A model generated the notes under the pieces. That model made no database searches, was not told the origin of the DNA, and saw only the letters and a list, made by a program, of their open reading frames with translations. A stretch of DNA of 64,000 bases from Lachnospiraceae bacterium AC2029 (GTDB lineage Bacteria > Bacillota > Clostridia > Lachnospirales > Lachnospiraceae). Below are positions 1 through 8,746 of this stretch, piece after piece. Made by a program: the position numbers and the translations under genes. Where the stretch lies: contig JNLK01000001.1 in assembly GCA_000703065.1 (NCBI GenBank), positions 372,001 to 436,000 on the forward strand, given 5' to 3'. The first letter of the stretch is position 1. Each line of letters begins with the position of its first letter.

Positions 1-458
1 GTCACACGATAGGACGGCAGGGTCTCCGTTTCATAAATCAGAGTTTCTCCCTTTGCCAGGCCTTCCATGGCCTCCTTCTCATATTCCTCTCTCTTATCCG
101 CAGCCACATTTGTATAATCCAGGATCCGTGCCTTGACCTTCATCCTCCCCGCCTTGGACTGGATAGTGAAAATGTCCTCGCAGGTAAGCTCCGTTCCTCC
201 CAGCTGATCCGACAAAGTCCGCCCTTTTCGTGCCCCCGGCTTTTCCGAAGTCTTCTCATTTCCCGGTTCCGTATCCGTATTCTTCTCATTTAAGGCTTCC
301 GTGTCCGTCCTGCCCTCTACGGTCCCGGTTCCTTTCTCCGCTGTGGCCAGCTCCGTACCGTAGCCCGTCACTGCTTCCGCACCCTTGCCGCAGCCCGCGC
401 CGAGGAGCGAAAGGCAGAGACCATATGCCAGGATCCGGATAGATTTCCTCATTTTCAT
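1..458 (-). CDS. lipoprotein, 3' end outside the window
   Basis: The gene starts at 458 (ATG) behind GGAGGAGAATTAG and runs off the left edge, leaving about 152 codons. The N-terminus MKMRKSIRILAYG...LLGAGCGK is a type II signal peptide with an LGAGC lipobox, so the mature protein should be lipid-anchored on the outer face of the membrane. A low-complexity, Thr/Glu/Gly-rich stretch of about 60 residues follows, then the motif RTLSDQLGGTEL. The neighbouring lipoprotein at 613-2160 has the same layout and a nearly identical STLSDQLGGTNL motif, so the two look like tandem paralogs. No known domain is recognised and the function is unknown. The lipoprotein assignment is secure. Confidence 0.85.
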   Translation of the reverse strand, partial: MKMRKSIRILAYGLCLSLLGAGCGKGAEAVTGYGTELATAEKGTGTVEGRTDTEALNEKNTDTEPGNEKTSEKPGARKGRTLSDQLGGTELTCEDIFTIQSKAGRMKVKARILDYTNVAADKREEYEKEAMEGLAKGETLIYETETLPSYRV

Positions 459-612
459 TCTAATTCTCCTCCACCCAAACGCCGGTATGTAACAGAGGGC
501 AAGTCCCTGCGCCATATGAAAATGTGACGCATGCGAATAATCAGGCGGTACATTTCCGTATTATCCGAATCGCCCTCGACTTTTCACCTGCGACTCTCAG
601 ATTCTCCGTCAC

Positions 613-2160
613 CTACTCCATGTAGTTAATGGCAAGGATGCTGCCGTCCATGGCGTTCATCAGCGCCTCACCAATCGGGGCGTTGTTTCCGGAATAGACG
701 GTGAAGTACCATGCCGGAATGTAGGTCAGGTCATCTGCATTCTCCGGCGATGCGACCGGATAATATACAATCTGCGCATCGCGGAACTGAGCGTCGCGCC
801 CCTTCAGCTTCGTGGTGTCGAAATCCTTCTGCACTGCCTCCTGGAAAGCCTCCATGGCCGTCTCGAAGGGAAGGATCGCAACCTGCTCGGAAATGCATTC
901 CTCGAAATTCAGTGACAGGATAAGATAGAAGCCTGCCACATCCTCATTCACCACCTGGAAATTCCCGTAATTGTACCTTACATCATTCCCTCCGAATTCG
1001 GAAATATGACAGGGCTGGTTGCTGATCAGGCCGCTGATCTTCAGAATATAACCGTTGATCTCGGCACCGGACAGGCCCTCCGCCTCCAGTGCATTTGTGG
1101 GATAGAACAGAAGCTTCGAGCCCTGTTCCTCTTCGTTTGCAGCCGCATTTGAATCCTCGTATGCCGAATCATACTGACTGTAGGAGATTCCGTCGTTCTG
1201 GACCTTAACATGAAGCTTTGTCTCCAGGAAGTCCTGCACCTTGGACTTCGCGTCCTCAGCACTGATCTTCGCATGATTTTCCTGATCGGAAATGTCCGAC
1301 ATTTTCTTCAACACATAATCCGATGTAGCAGGGTTCTGGATGTACAGCTCTCCGTCGCCGGACTTTGACATATCCATGATGTACATGGTTTCCGTCCTGC
1401 CGATCACCTCTCCCCAGTTCTTCGGGCCGAGGGCCATGGTGCAGGCATGCTCGTCCTTCAGGTAACAGATACTGAGCTGGCTGTCCACACCGTTATACTT
1501 TCCTTCGTAGGTATGAATCCATGCCTTCTCTCCGTCTGCCCAGGATTCCACCTCCGCCTGGATATTACCCATATCCGGGTCCCCGTCTCCATAATTGAAA
1601 TAGTAATCAAAGCATGCGGTCACCGCCTTATCGGAATCACCGGCCGAAGCGCTGAGCGTCCGCTTTACCTCCTGAGCCGAATCCCCGAAAATCGCCTTCA
1701 CGATCTCATCCTCATGAAACCTGTCCTCCGTAATGGAATGCAGCCGGTAGGATTCCAGGGTTGGCGAATCATTTACCGTATAAGACACATCCAGCTTTGC
1801 GGCAGTCTGACCGATCTGAAAATCCGCCTGATATTCCAGATTGGTGCCTCCCAGCTGATCCGACAGGGTGCTGCCGTTCCGGGATTTCCTGTTCTTTGCG
1901 TCCGCCGCCTTCTCCGTGGAACCGGCCTCCGTTCCCTTGTCAGCCCCTGCCGCACTTCCGGCCCCAGTCCCTGTCGCGCTTCCGGCCCCGGTCCCGTCCG
2001 CGCTTCCCGCCTTGTTTCCTGCCGTGCTTCCGATCTCGGTTGAAATGTTATCTGTCCCACCGGAGCCATAGTCTGTAACCTTCTCTGCATCCTTGGAGCC
2101 ACATCCCGTCACAAGGAGCATCATACCGATCATAAGCGCTGTGATTCTTCTCTTCTTCAT
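613..2160 (-). CDS. large secreted lipoprotein of unknown function
   Basis: I chose ATG 2160 (MKKRRITALMIGMM...) because GGAGACGAA lies just upstream and it places a type II signal peptide with lipobox LVTGC at residues 16-20. A longer frame upstream gives an unlikely N-terminus. The protein has 515 residues. Residues about 20-85 form a Gly/Ser/Ala/Thr linker with imperfect GTGAGSA repeats, presumably spanning the wall. From about residue 90 the motif STLSDQLGGTNL introduces a globular domain rich in beta-strand-like segments with no Cys cluster or catalytic motif I recognise. The C-terminal part (PAWYFTVYSGNNAPIGEAL...DGSILAI) resembles the YcdB/PepSY-type ends of cell-surface lipoproteins, but that is a weak impression. 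It is a paralog of the partial gene at the left edge. Confidence 0.85.
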   Translation of the reverse strand: MKKRRITALMIGMMLLVTGCGSKDAEKVTDYGSGGTDNISTEIGSTAGNKAGSADGTGAGSATGTGAGSAAGADKGTEAGSTEKAADAKNRKSRNGSTLSDQLGGTNLEYQADFQIGQTAAKLDVSYTVNDSPTLESYRLHSITEDRFHEDEIVKAIFGDSAQEVKRTLSASAGDSDKAVTACFDYYFNYGDGDPDMGNIQAEVESWADGEKAWIHTYEGKYNGVDSQLSICYLKDEHACTMALGPKNWGEVIGRTETMYIMDMSKSGDGELYIQNPATSDYVLKKMSDISDQENHAKISAEDAKSKVQDFLETKLHVKVQNDGISYSQYDSAYEDSNAAANEEEQGSKLLFYPTNALEAEGLSGAEINGYILKISGLISNQPCHISEFGGNDVRYNYGNFQVVNEDVAGFYLILSLNFEECISEQVAILPFETAMEAFQEAVQKDFDTTKLKGRDAQFRDAQIVYYPVASPENADDLTYIPAWYFTVYSGNNAPIGEALMNAMDGSILAINYME

Positions 2161-2216
2161 CTTTCGTCTCCATTTACAGACTTTTTTCAAGTACATGCAT
2201 AAAGATGATAAAACAA

Positions 2217-2266
2217 AAATGCATCTGAAATGCATCTAGAATGTATCACAATGCATCACAATGAAA
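2217..2266. repeat. phased AATGCATC direct repeats upstream of the lipoprotein gene
   Basis: ATGCAT, ATGCAT, ATGTAT, ATGCAT and a degenerate ATGAAA begin at 2219, 2230, 2241, 2251 and 2261. The spacing is 11, 11, 10 and 10 bp, close to one helical turn. They lie 60-105 bp upstream of the start codon at 2160. Such phasing is typical of binding sites for a protein that loads on one face of the DNA. No convincing promoter was identified beside it. Confidence 0.55.
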
Positions 2267-2276
2267 ATGGGACACT

Positions 2277-2434
2277 GGTGTCTGACCAGGTCGGTTCCGG
2301 CAAACCGGGGACAGGTCTGATCAGCCAGGGACGGTTCTGATCAAACCAGAACCGTCCCCGATTTGACGGGGACAGGTCTGAACGACCGGGGACGGTTCTG
2401 ATCGAATCAGAACCGTCCCCGATTTGCACTGCAC
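2277..2434. repeat. REP-like hairpin repeat block 1
   Basis: Two palindromic units each contain GGGACGGTTCTGAT and its complement ATCAGAACCGTCCC around a short loop, and each is followed by CCGATTTG. They are separated and preceded by the linker CGGGGACAGGTCTG. The block ends about 10 bp from the stop codon of the symporter gene (2445), on its downstream side. Similar blocks lie at 4097-4257 and 8732-8852. The long GC-rich stems could stop transcription or shield the 3' end of the mRNA, and they resemble REP elements mobilised by Y1 transposases. No such transposase gene is in the window. Confidence 0.85.
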
Positions 2435-2444
2435 TGTATTTTAT

Positions 2445-3989
2445 TTACTGTCCCAGATTTTCAGTCTCCGGTACGACAACTGTCTTGTCATAGCAGGTGA
2501 ACATCTCGTCCACCTTTTCTTTGTTCACCTTCGGTGTGATGGCACTCACGATCGGAACTATGATCAGGCCGGCGATCATGGTGATTGCTCCCGCATTGAT
2601 CGGGGACTGGATGACCGGAACGATCATATTGAAGATCGTGAACCCTACACCAAGGATGTAGCTTGCCCATACAGCCGCCTTGGAAATATTTTTCGAGTAG
2701 AGGCCATACAGGAACGGTGCAAGGAATGCTCCTGCCAGTGCGCCCCAGGAATAACCCATCAGCTGTGCGATGAAGGTCGGCGGGTTAAATGCCAGAACAA
2801 CGGAGATCGCGATGAAGCATACTACGAAGATCTGCATCAGGCGAAGCTGAGTTTTGTCCGACATTTTCTTCTTCTTTAAAGGCTTGATCAGGTCCAGCGT
2901 CAGCGTGGAGCTGGATGTAAGAACCAGTGAAGACAGGGTGGACATGGATGCCGAGAATACCAGCACCACAACGATACCGATCAGGATGTCCGGCAGTGAG
3001 GAAAGCATTGCCGGTACGATGGAGTCGTAAGCCACCTTTCCTGTTGCCTGGTCTACAATACCCTTTACATCTCCGAAGAGACGTCCGAAACCGCCCAGGA
3101 AGTAGCATCCGCCGGCGATCACGATTGCGAAAAATGTGGACACGATGGTTCCGGTCTTTACGGCCTTCTCATCCTTGATGGCATAGAACTTGTGAACCAT
3201 CTGCGGAAGTCCCCAGGTACCCAGGGAGGTGAGGACTACGACGCCCAGCAGAGCCAGCGGATCCGGTCCGAAGAAGGACGCGAAGAGTCCCTGTCCGTCT
3301 GCCAGCGCTTCTGTTGTGACAGTAGGATCCGTAGCCACCTGTGAAAGGGATTTCACTGCTTCCACGAAGCCGCCCTTTCCGGCAAGTACTGCACCGATGA
3401 CAAGGCAGATACCGATCAGCATGATGATACCCTGAATAAAATCGTTCAGTGCCGTTGCCATGTAGCCGCCGATTACAACGTATGCAGCAGTCAGAGCTGC
3501 CATGATGATAACGCAGATCTTGTAGTCAATATCAAAGGCCATACCGAAGAGTCGTGAAAGACCATTGTATACGCCTGCGGTGTACGGAACCAGGAATACG
3601 AAAGCGATGATCGAGCCTGCGATACGAAGGGCCTTGGAATCAAAGCGCTTTCCGAAGTATTCCGGCATCGTCTTTGCATCCAGCTGCTGGGACATCAGTC
3701 TGGTACGACGTCCTAGGATCAGCCATGCAAGAAGACTTCCGATAAATGCATTTCCGAGACCGATCCATGTGGATGCGAGTCCGAATTTCCAACCGAACTG
3801 TCCTGCATAACCGATGAAAACAACTGACGAGAAGTAGGATGTTCCGAAAGCAAATGCAGAGATCCACGGGCCGACTGTACGTCCGCCAAGGACATAATCA
3901 TTAACGTTCTTCGCCTTATTTCTCGAGTATATACCTACACCCAGCATGACAGCAAAGAACACGACCAACAACGACACCTTGAGAACCAT
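2445..3989 (-). CDS. sodium:solute symporter (SSS family)
   Basis: This is a 514-residue integral membrane protein with about 13 hydrophobic segments, the usual length for the SSS family (PutP, PanF and relatives). Family features are visible: an N-terminal YVLGGRTVGPWISAFAFG segment, GYMATALNDFIQGIIM in the middle, and the ASMSTLSSLVLTSSSTL segment in TM8, where the family's Na2-site Ser/Thr residues lie. It should import an organic solute with Na+. The substrate cannot be read from the sequence; proline or a carboxylate are possible. ATG 3989 follows AAGGGGTAATAAC. It is monocistronic, with its own consensus promoter at 4042-4070 and a REP-like block immediately after the stop codon. Confidence 0.9.
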   Translation of the reverse strand: MVLKVSLLVVFFAVMLGVGIYSRNKAKNVNDYVLGGRTVGPWISAFAFGTSYFSSVVFIGYAGQFGWKFGLASTWIGLGNAFIGSLLAWLILGRRTRLMSQQLDAKTMPEYFGKRFDSKALRIAGSIIAFVFLVPYTAGVYNGLSRLFGMAFDIDYKICVIIMAALTAAYVVIGGYMATALNDFIQGIIMLIGICLVIGAVLAGKGGFVEAVKSLSQVATDPTVTTEALADGQGLFASFFGPDPLALLGVVVLTSLGTWGLPQMVHKFYAIKDEKAVKTGTIVSTFFAIVIAGGCYFLGGFGRLFGDVKGIVDQATGKVAYDSIVPAMLSSLPDILIGIVVVLVFSASMSTLSSLVLTSSSTLTLDLIKPLKKKKMSDKTQLRLMQIFVVCFIAISVVLAFNPPTFIAQLMGYSWGALAGAFLAPFLYGLYSKNISKAAVWASYILGVGFTIFNMIVPVIQSPINAGAITMIAGLIIVPIVSAITPKVNKEKVDEMFTCYDKTVVVPETENLGQ

Positions 3990-4016
3990 TGTTATTACCC
4001 CTTTACCACTTTAATG

Positions 4017-4070
4017 TTTTAGCGCTTTAGCGCCATAAAGTATTATAGGAGAATCCCCCCCGGATGTCAA
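4017..4070 (-). promoter_or_regulatory. consensus sigma-A promoter of the symporter gene, with operator-like repeat
   Basis: Read on the minus strand, TTGACA (4070-4065) and TATAAT (4047-4042) are separated by exactly 17 bp, a perfect housekeeping promoter. Transcription should start near 4035. At that point the sequence TTTAGCGC is directly repeated without a gap (4018-4025 and 4026-4033 on the plus strand), forming overlapping GGCGCT/AGCGCT palindromes. A repressor bound there would block the start site. The match to the promoter consensus is direct observation; the operator role is inferred. Confidence 0.8.
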
Positions 4071-4096
4071 CCGAAAATTCCTTACATTTCAAGTGC

Positions 4097-4257
4097 AATC
4101 CGGGGACAGGTCTGATCGGCCAGGGACGGTTCTGATCAAACCAGAACCGTCCCCGATTTGCGGGGACAGGTCTAACGCAAGGTCGGTTCCGTCAAACCGG
4201 GGACAGGTGTGATCGGCCAGGGACGGTTCTGATCAAATCAGAACCGTCCCCGAATTG
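4097..4257. repeat. REP-like hairpin repeat block 2
   Basis: It has the same composition as block 1: two GGGACGGTTCTGAT...ATCAGAACCGTCCC palindromes with CGGGGACAGGT linkers, plus a damaged copy reading AAGGTCGGTTCCGTCAAACC in the middle that also occurs at the start of block 1. It ends 17 bp downstream of the stop codon of the first cysteine peptidase gene and lies on the far side of the symporter promoter. Confidence 0.85.
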
Positions 4258-4274
4258 CACCGCCCCATATTAGT

Positions 4275-7200
4275 TTACTTCCAGTACCCCTTCGCATCAA
4301 AGCTATACTTCTTACCATCGATAATAAAGCTTTCGTTCCGCGCATACCAGCCGGATGCGTCGCCGTACCACCAGCCCTTGCTGTCCTTATGCCAAGAGGC
4401 TTTGTACGGCCAGGTGCAGGCGCCGGTCTTCGTATCCAGCCACCAGCCCTTCACGTACTCTCCCATGGCAAGGTACCCGCTCGCGTGGAAGTAGTACCAT
4501 TTGCCGTCGATCTTCTGCCAGCAGTTCTTGGGATACCACCCGGAGGTGTCGCTGTAGTACCAGCCCTTCTTGTCCTTCTTCCAGCTTGCTGTCGGCTTGT
4601 AGCTCTGGACGCCGTTCTTATCGTACCATTTTCCCTTAACCCACTCATTCGAGTAGGAGGTCTTCGGTGGTGCCGTAACCTTGATCTTCACGGTCACTTC
4701 CGTCTCGCCCGCCTCATGGTTCTTATCTCCGGCGGCGCTCACCTTGATCTTCACGTCGTAGCTGCCCTGCGCCAGGCCCGCGCCCACGGTGATGATACCG
4801 GTCTTGGGATCCACCTTGAGCTTCGCATCCCCGCTCATTTTCGTGTAGGTCTTCGTGCCCTGGCCTGCATCCGAAAATGTGATCGCGTCTTTCAAAGCCA
4901 CCTTCTGCGCCTTATCACTGAACTGCACCGAAGCTGTGCGCCCCTTCGCCTTCAGGGTGTTCTCCGCCGGAAGGATCTCGAAATCAACTGTCTCGCTTCC
5001 GCCGTATTTACCGATTCCCTCGACGGTGACAGTGGCAGTACCGGCATCGACATTATTTTCATAAAAGACCTGATAGTCCACGCCTTCCACGCCATCGTAG
5101 AATTCGTCCTCAAACACTACGCAATAAATCGAAACCGTCTTCTCTTCTCCGTCGTAGTAGATCGGATCCGAGTCATCGATCCAAACGTCCGTCACCTCCG
5201 GCTTTTTCACGATAATGGTGATCAGTCGGGTTCCGTAGCTGTCATCCGGATGACTGCCTCCGTCGAGCAGCTTATCTCCCGCGGTAAGAGTCAGTGTCGT
5301 GACGCCCTCCTTCAGGCCCGTCACTTTGATCTGTCCTTTCCCCATTGTGGCTTCTGTCGAAATGAGTTCCTCATCTCCGATCTCCCAGTTGAACGCCGGA
5401 TTCCAGGATGCCGGCATGTCATGGGCAAGACCGCGGAACTCCGCCGTCAGAAGTTTGGACTGTTCTGTAAAAATCGTAAATGTAGTCCTGCTGTGTTCCT
5501 GCCAGTTAAATACATTCAGGTAACCGTCAAACACCTTCTCCTCTTCCCCGTCCATATAGGTGACGGGTTTCAGATAGGCCTTGATCGGGAAGTTGTCCAT
5601 CTGAATATCGTTGTTATCGTAATACGACTTATGGTATTCATCGAAAAGATTTCTCTTATTGTCTTCCTCGGACATATCCAGCCATTTTCCGGAGCGACAC
5701 ATGTAGCTCTCACCCCGGTTGATCACGCCCACCATGTAAGTGTTCTCGCTGTCCAAATTAACATTCATCTGAATCGGAACGTAATCCTTCCCTTCGACTT
5801 CCTCCTTCACGATCACGGAATACTTCTGACCCTTGCCCAGTACCCGCGGATCCGAAAGTTCGATCCTGTGGTAGCCTCCGAACTCGAAGGATTCTTCCCC
5901 GGAACCGATCAGAACGCCGTCCTTCGGAGTCTCGTATCCGTCTTTCAGAAGATAGATCTCATATGAAACCTTCGCTCCCGGAAGCCCGGTCAGAACGGCA
6001 ATGCTGGTGAGCCGGGCAGTCGCATCCGCCTCGAACACATTTGCCATCTGTACACCCTCTTCATCAAAGAGTTCCGTCCGCATCGCGTTCATGAAATCCA
6101 TCTGATCGATGTACTCATCCCCCGGATCCTCCTCGCAGAAGACGAAGGCCTCCGGATCGGAAATGGAACGATCATAATAGGAGAGCCAGAAATATCCTGT
6201 CGACCGGTTCCCCTCCTTCGGCTTCGCATCCGGATCATAGGGCACAACGTCCTGGCCGTCCAGCAGACCCCAGTGACGGTAACCGTTGTTCGGGAACTCA
6301 TTTAACTCAGAGCCCCAGCTGTTCTTGACGAGAAATGCGCCGTCGCCCTCCGGCATCGCCGGCTTGCCTTCTTCCGTGGTCGAATTGAAATTCTCCCTCG
6401 GATAATCATCATCATATCCCACGATGGTGACCATGTGGTTCGTCACAGAAGCACGATTTGTAAACTGAGCCCATTTGTCGCTCATATATTTCTTCCCCGT
6501 CGTGTCCTGCCCCGGAAGGTAGGACTCGGCGTAGAAGGTGATGCTGACCGCCCTGTGCTCCTCCACCAGCTGCTTCTTGATCGCATCCGCCGCTTCCGGC
6601 CTGAACTTATATTGATAGCGTTCATCCATTCCGGCAGGCGACGGCAGGACCAGAGAATCCTTAATCTTAAAATCCTGCACGAAACGATACTCCTCCGGGA
6701 TGGACCAGTCATCCTGATCACTATACCAGAGAGGCTTGGACTGGTAGGATTCCGGGACGGGATTTCCCTCGTCATCATACTCCGTCGGAACCTCCCAGTA
6801 TGTTTTATCGCCCTTCTTTCCCCTGTAAACAAGGTACTGATTCCGCTCGCTCTGCTCGCCCGGATCGGAAATGTACTCCAGAGCCGGACCCACCCCGCCT
6901 GTAAAGAGCGAGGTTGCCATGAAGGTGGTACCTCCGACACCGTATCTGTAAGAACCGGAAGCCTTCTCGCTCTCCGAAAGATCACGGAAATAAACTCCCT
7001 CGCCGTACTGCGGGCTGTTGGTGTCCGTAATATGAGACGTTGAAAAATACGCCACTTGCTTCTCCGACAGATTCAGAGTGTTCACATCATAGCCCATTTT
7101 CGCCGCGATGCCCGAGGACAGCAGGCTGGACTCCGCAGCCGAGATCGCCGCAAAGCCCCAGCAGGTACCGTAGGGATTCTGCAGACGCACAGGCGTCACG

Positions 7201-7445
7201 TAGGATACCTCCTCATCTCCGACCTTCACATGGCGCAGGTCAAAATAAGAAGGAAAGCTTTCCGCTTCCTCCAGGATATCATTCTTGGCATCTCCCTCCA
7301 CGTACTGGAAAGCATTTCTCATGCCGGGAAGCTCCCCATCATTTTCCTTCTCTTCCGCATGAACCGCTGCCGGGCTCCACACAAGCCCTGCTCCGAGAAC
7401 CGCAGCCAAAGAGAATGTCCAGAGTGTCTTAGTTCCCCTCTTCAA
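4275..7445 (-). CDS. secreted C1-family cysteine peptidase with cell-wall-binding repeats
   Basis: Start choice: a TTG codon at 7445 sits 4 nt after GGGGGTGG and gives a clean signal peptide (MKRGTKTLWTFSL...PAAVHAEE); an upstream in-frame ATG at 7499 has no ribosome site. From the TTG the protein has 1056 residues. The papain-like domain covers about 55-400, with catalytic Cys95 (NPYGTCWGFAA), His337 (VTNHMVTIVGYDDD) and Asn375 (VKNSWG). A lectin-like beta domain of the kind seen in clostridial surface peptidases follows, then Ig-like/MBG-type segments (about 650-930). Five aromatic wall-binding repeats end the chain (WYYSDTSGWYPK, GWWYGDASGWYAR, IDGKWYYF type). It probably digests host or dietary proteins at the cell surface. 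A paralog lies at 12186-14696. Confidence 0.92.
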   Translation of the reverse strand: MKRGTKTLWTFSLAAVLGAGLVWSPAAVHAEEKENDGELPGMRNAFQYVEGDAKNDILEEAESFPSYFDLRHVKVGDEEVSYVTPVRLQNPYGTCWGFAAISAAESSLLSSGIAAKMGYDVNTLNLSEKQVAYFSTSHITDTNSPQYGEGVYFRDLSESEKASGSYRYGVGGTTFMATSLFTGGVGPALEYISDPGEQSERNQYLVYRGKKGDKTYWEVPTEYDDEGNPVPESYQSKPLWYSDQDDWSIPEEYRFVQDFKIKDSLVLPSPAGMDERYQYKFRPEAADAIKKQLVEEHRAVSITFYAESYLPGQDTTGKKYMSDKWAQFTNRASVTNHMVTIVGYDDDYPRENFNSTTEEGKPAMPEGDGAFLVKNSWGSELNEFPNNGYRHWGLLDGQDVVPYDPDAKPKEGNRSTGYFWLSYYDRSISDPEAFVFCEEDPGDEYIDQMDFMNAMRTELFDEEGVQMANVFEADATARLTSIAVLTGLPGAKVSYEIYLLKDGYETPKDGVLIGSGEESFEFGGYHRIELSDPRVLGKGQKYSVIVKEEVEGKDYVPIQMNVNLDSENTYMVGVINRGESYMCRSGKWLDMSEEDNKRNLFDEYHKSYYDNNDIQMDNFPIKAYLKPVTYMDGEEEKVFDGYLNVFNWQEHSRTTFTIFTEQSKLLTAEFRGLAHDMPASWNPAFNWEIGDEELISTEATMGKGQIKVTGLKEGVTTLTLTAGDKLLDGGSHPDDSYGTRLITIIVKKPEVTDVWIDDSDPIYYDGEEKTVSIYCVVFEDEFYDGVEGVDYQVFYENNVDAGTATVTVEGIGKYGGSETVDFEILPAENTLKAKGRTASVQFSDKAQKVALKDAITFSDAGQGTKTYTKMSGDAKLKVDPKTGIITVGAGLAQGSYDVKIKVSAAGDKNHEAGETEVTVKIKVTAPPKTSYSNEWVKGKWYDKNGVQSYKPTASWKKDKKGWYYSDTSGWYPKNCWQKIDGKWYYFHASGYLAMGEYVKGWWLDTKTGACTWPYKASWHKDSKGWWYGDASGWYARNESFIIDGKKYSFDAKGYWK

Positions 7446-7598
7446 TATTCCACCCCCTATAGAAAATATAGCAAAATGTGTCATCGTTTTTTTATTCATC
7501 GGTTATTTATTGGTTATTTTTCGGTTATCCCTCAATTCGGTCACGAATGGTCGCGAATCTTCCGGGTTTGCGCCGGTCATGTTTCGACACCCGAATCC

Positions 7599-7627
7599 AT
7601 TTTACTATAATAATATCGGTTTCACAA
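7599..7627 (-). promoter_or_regulatory. putative sigma-A promoter of the first peptidase gene
   Basis: On the minus strand TTGTGA (7627-7622) and TAAAAT (7604-7599) are 17 bp apart, matching four and five of six consensus bases. This leaves a 5' leader of about 145 nt before the TTG start at 7445. The stretch between contains short GTCGCGAATC/CACGAATGG repeats but no clear hairpin. Confidence 0.45.
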
Positions 7628-7727
7628 CGATTCACGCAAAACTTTCAGGCAAATTATGAGGTTTGGTGTATTCTTTTCGTCTGTTATGTGGTAGCATAAA
7701 TGTAGCGTAGTTATCACAGCGTTGTGG

Positions 7728-7903
7728 CACGGGCTGTGGTGAGGGGCTGCGACACGGGCTGTGGCGTGGACTGCGGTGAGGGGCTGCGACACGGGCTGTG
7801 GTGCAGACTGCGGTGAGGGGCTGCGACACGGGCTGTGGCGTGGACTGCGGTGTGGGGCTGCGACACGGGCTGTGGCGTGGACTGCGGTGAGGGGCTGCGG
7901 CAC
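7728..7903. repeat. 37-bp tandem repeat array
   Basis: A G-rich unit containing GGGGCTGCGACACGGGCTG followed by TGGCGTGGACTGCGGT recurs with equivalent bases at 7742, 7779, 7816, 7853 and 7890, exactly 37 bp apart. One unit reads TGCAGACTG instead of CGTGGACTG, and the outermost units are partial. Because 37 is not a multiple of three, the array is not coding in any constant frame. It fills the gap between the peptidase promoter and the AraC-type gene. Confidence 0.9.
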
Positions 7904-7987
7904 CGGAATCACTGTGCGGATTTAGTGCGATTGCTATGGGATCAGGGCGCGATTGGCGGAAACAATAGAGAGACATCAGAGGTGACT

Positions 7988-8746
7988 ATGGATACAAATA
8001 AGGAAATGTTCTATAAAGAGTTCGTACAGCGCGAGGACGAATTCATCCGCGCGCCCTACAATCCGGAGATCGAGTTCTACAGCAGCATCAAGGCCGGAGA
8101 CGTGGAGCGCGTCACCGAGCTCTGCAAGGATCCGCTGGTAGATAAACCGGGACTTGGCAAGCTGTCGGACGATCCGCTGCAGAACCTGAAATTTCACTTC
8201 GTCATCACCACCGCGCTGGTTGCCAGATACTGCATCCAGGGCGGAATGGAGCTGTCTGCAGCCTACGGCCTCAGCGACTACTACATTCAGAAGGCAGACA
8301 AATGCCGTCGCACCGAGGACATTTCCCGACTTCATCCGAAAATGTGCATCGAGTACGCGACCCGCATGCGGGAGCTCCGGAAGAATACCATCTGCTCCAC
8401 ACAGATCGCACAGTGCGTCGACTACATTTACGACCACCTACATGCACGCATCACCGTCCATGAGTTGGCGGAGCACGTGCACCTGAACGAAAGCTATCTG
8501 TCCCGCCTCTTCAAGAAAGAAGTGGGCACGTCCATCAGCGAATACATCCGGCGCCAGAAGCTGGAGACCGCCAAGAAAATGCTCATTTACTCCGACTATC
8601 AGTCCGCGGAGATCGCATCCATCCTGGCCTTCCCGAGCCAGAGCTACTTCACGGAGATCTTCCACCGCTATACCGGTCTCACCCCCGGCGACTACCGGAA
8701 GCAGTACTTCCGCAAGAGCATGACCGACACACGGGGACAGGTCTGA
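7988..8746 (+). CDS. AraC-family transcriptional regulator
   Basis: ATG 7988 follows AGAGGTGAC. The frame stays open upstream, but only through the 37-bp tandem array, which is not credible coding sequence. The protein has 252 residues. Residues about 1-140 form an uncharacterised helical sensor-like region. Residues about 150-250 are a typical AraC DNA-binding domain with two helix-turn-helix units: ITVHELAEHVHLNESYLSRL and AEIASILAFPSQSYFTEIF, ending in the family motif GLTPGDYRKQ. It is the only plus-strand gene among the surface-protein genes, so it may regulate the divergently placed peptidase gene or the convergent glucanase gene; that is inference. Its last codons (RGQV-stop) are supplied by REP-like block 3. 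Confidence 0.9.
   Translation: MDTNKEMFYKEFVQREDEFIRAPYNPEIEFYSSIKAGDVERVTELCKDPLVDKPGLGKLSDDPLQNLKFHFVITTALVARYCIQGGMELSAAYGLSDYYIQKADKCRRTEDISRLHPKMCIEYATRMRELRKNTICSTQIAQCVDYIYDHLHARITVHELAEHVHLNESYLSRLFKKEVGTSISEYIRRQKLETAKKMLIYSDYQSAEIASILAFPSQSYFTEIFHRYTGLTPGDYRKQYFRKSMTDTRGQV

Noticed and set aside
4389-5966. 525-residue open frame on the plus strand
   Set aside because: It is antisense to the cysteine peptidase gene, whose domains are clear, and reflects codon bias; no family features.
7728-7903. CRISPR-like array
   Set aside because: The 37-bp units follow each other directly with no spacers, and no cas genes are near; it is a simple tandem repeat.
7835-7987. N-terminal extension of the AraC-type regulator
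   Set aside because: The extension is a translation of the 37-bp tandem array and has no ribosome site; ATG 7988 has one.
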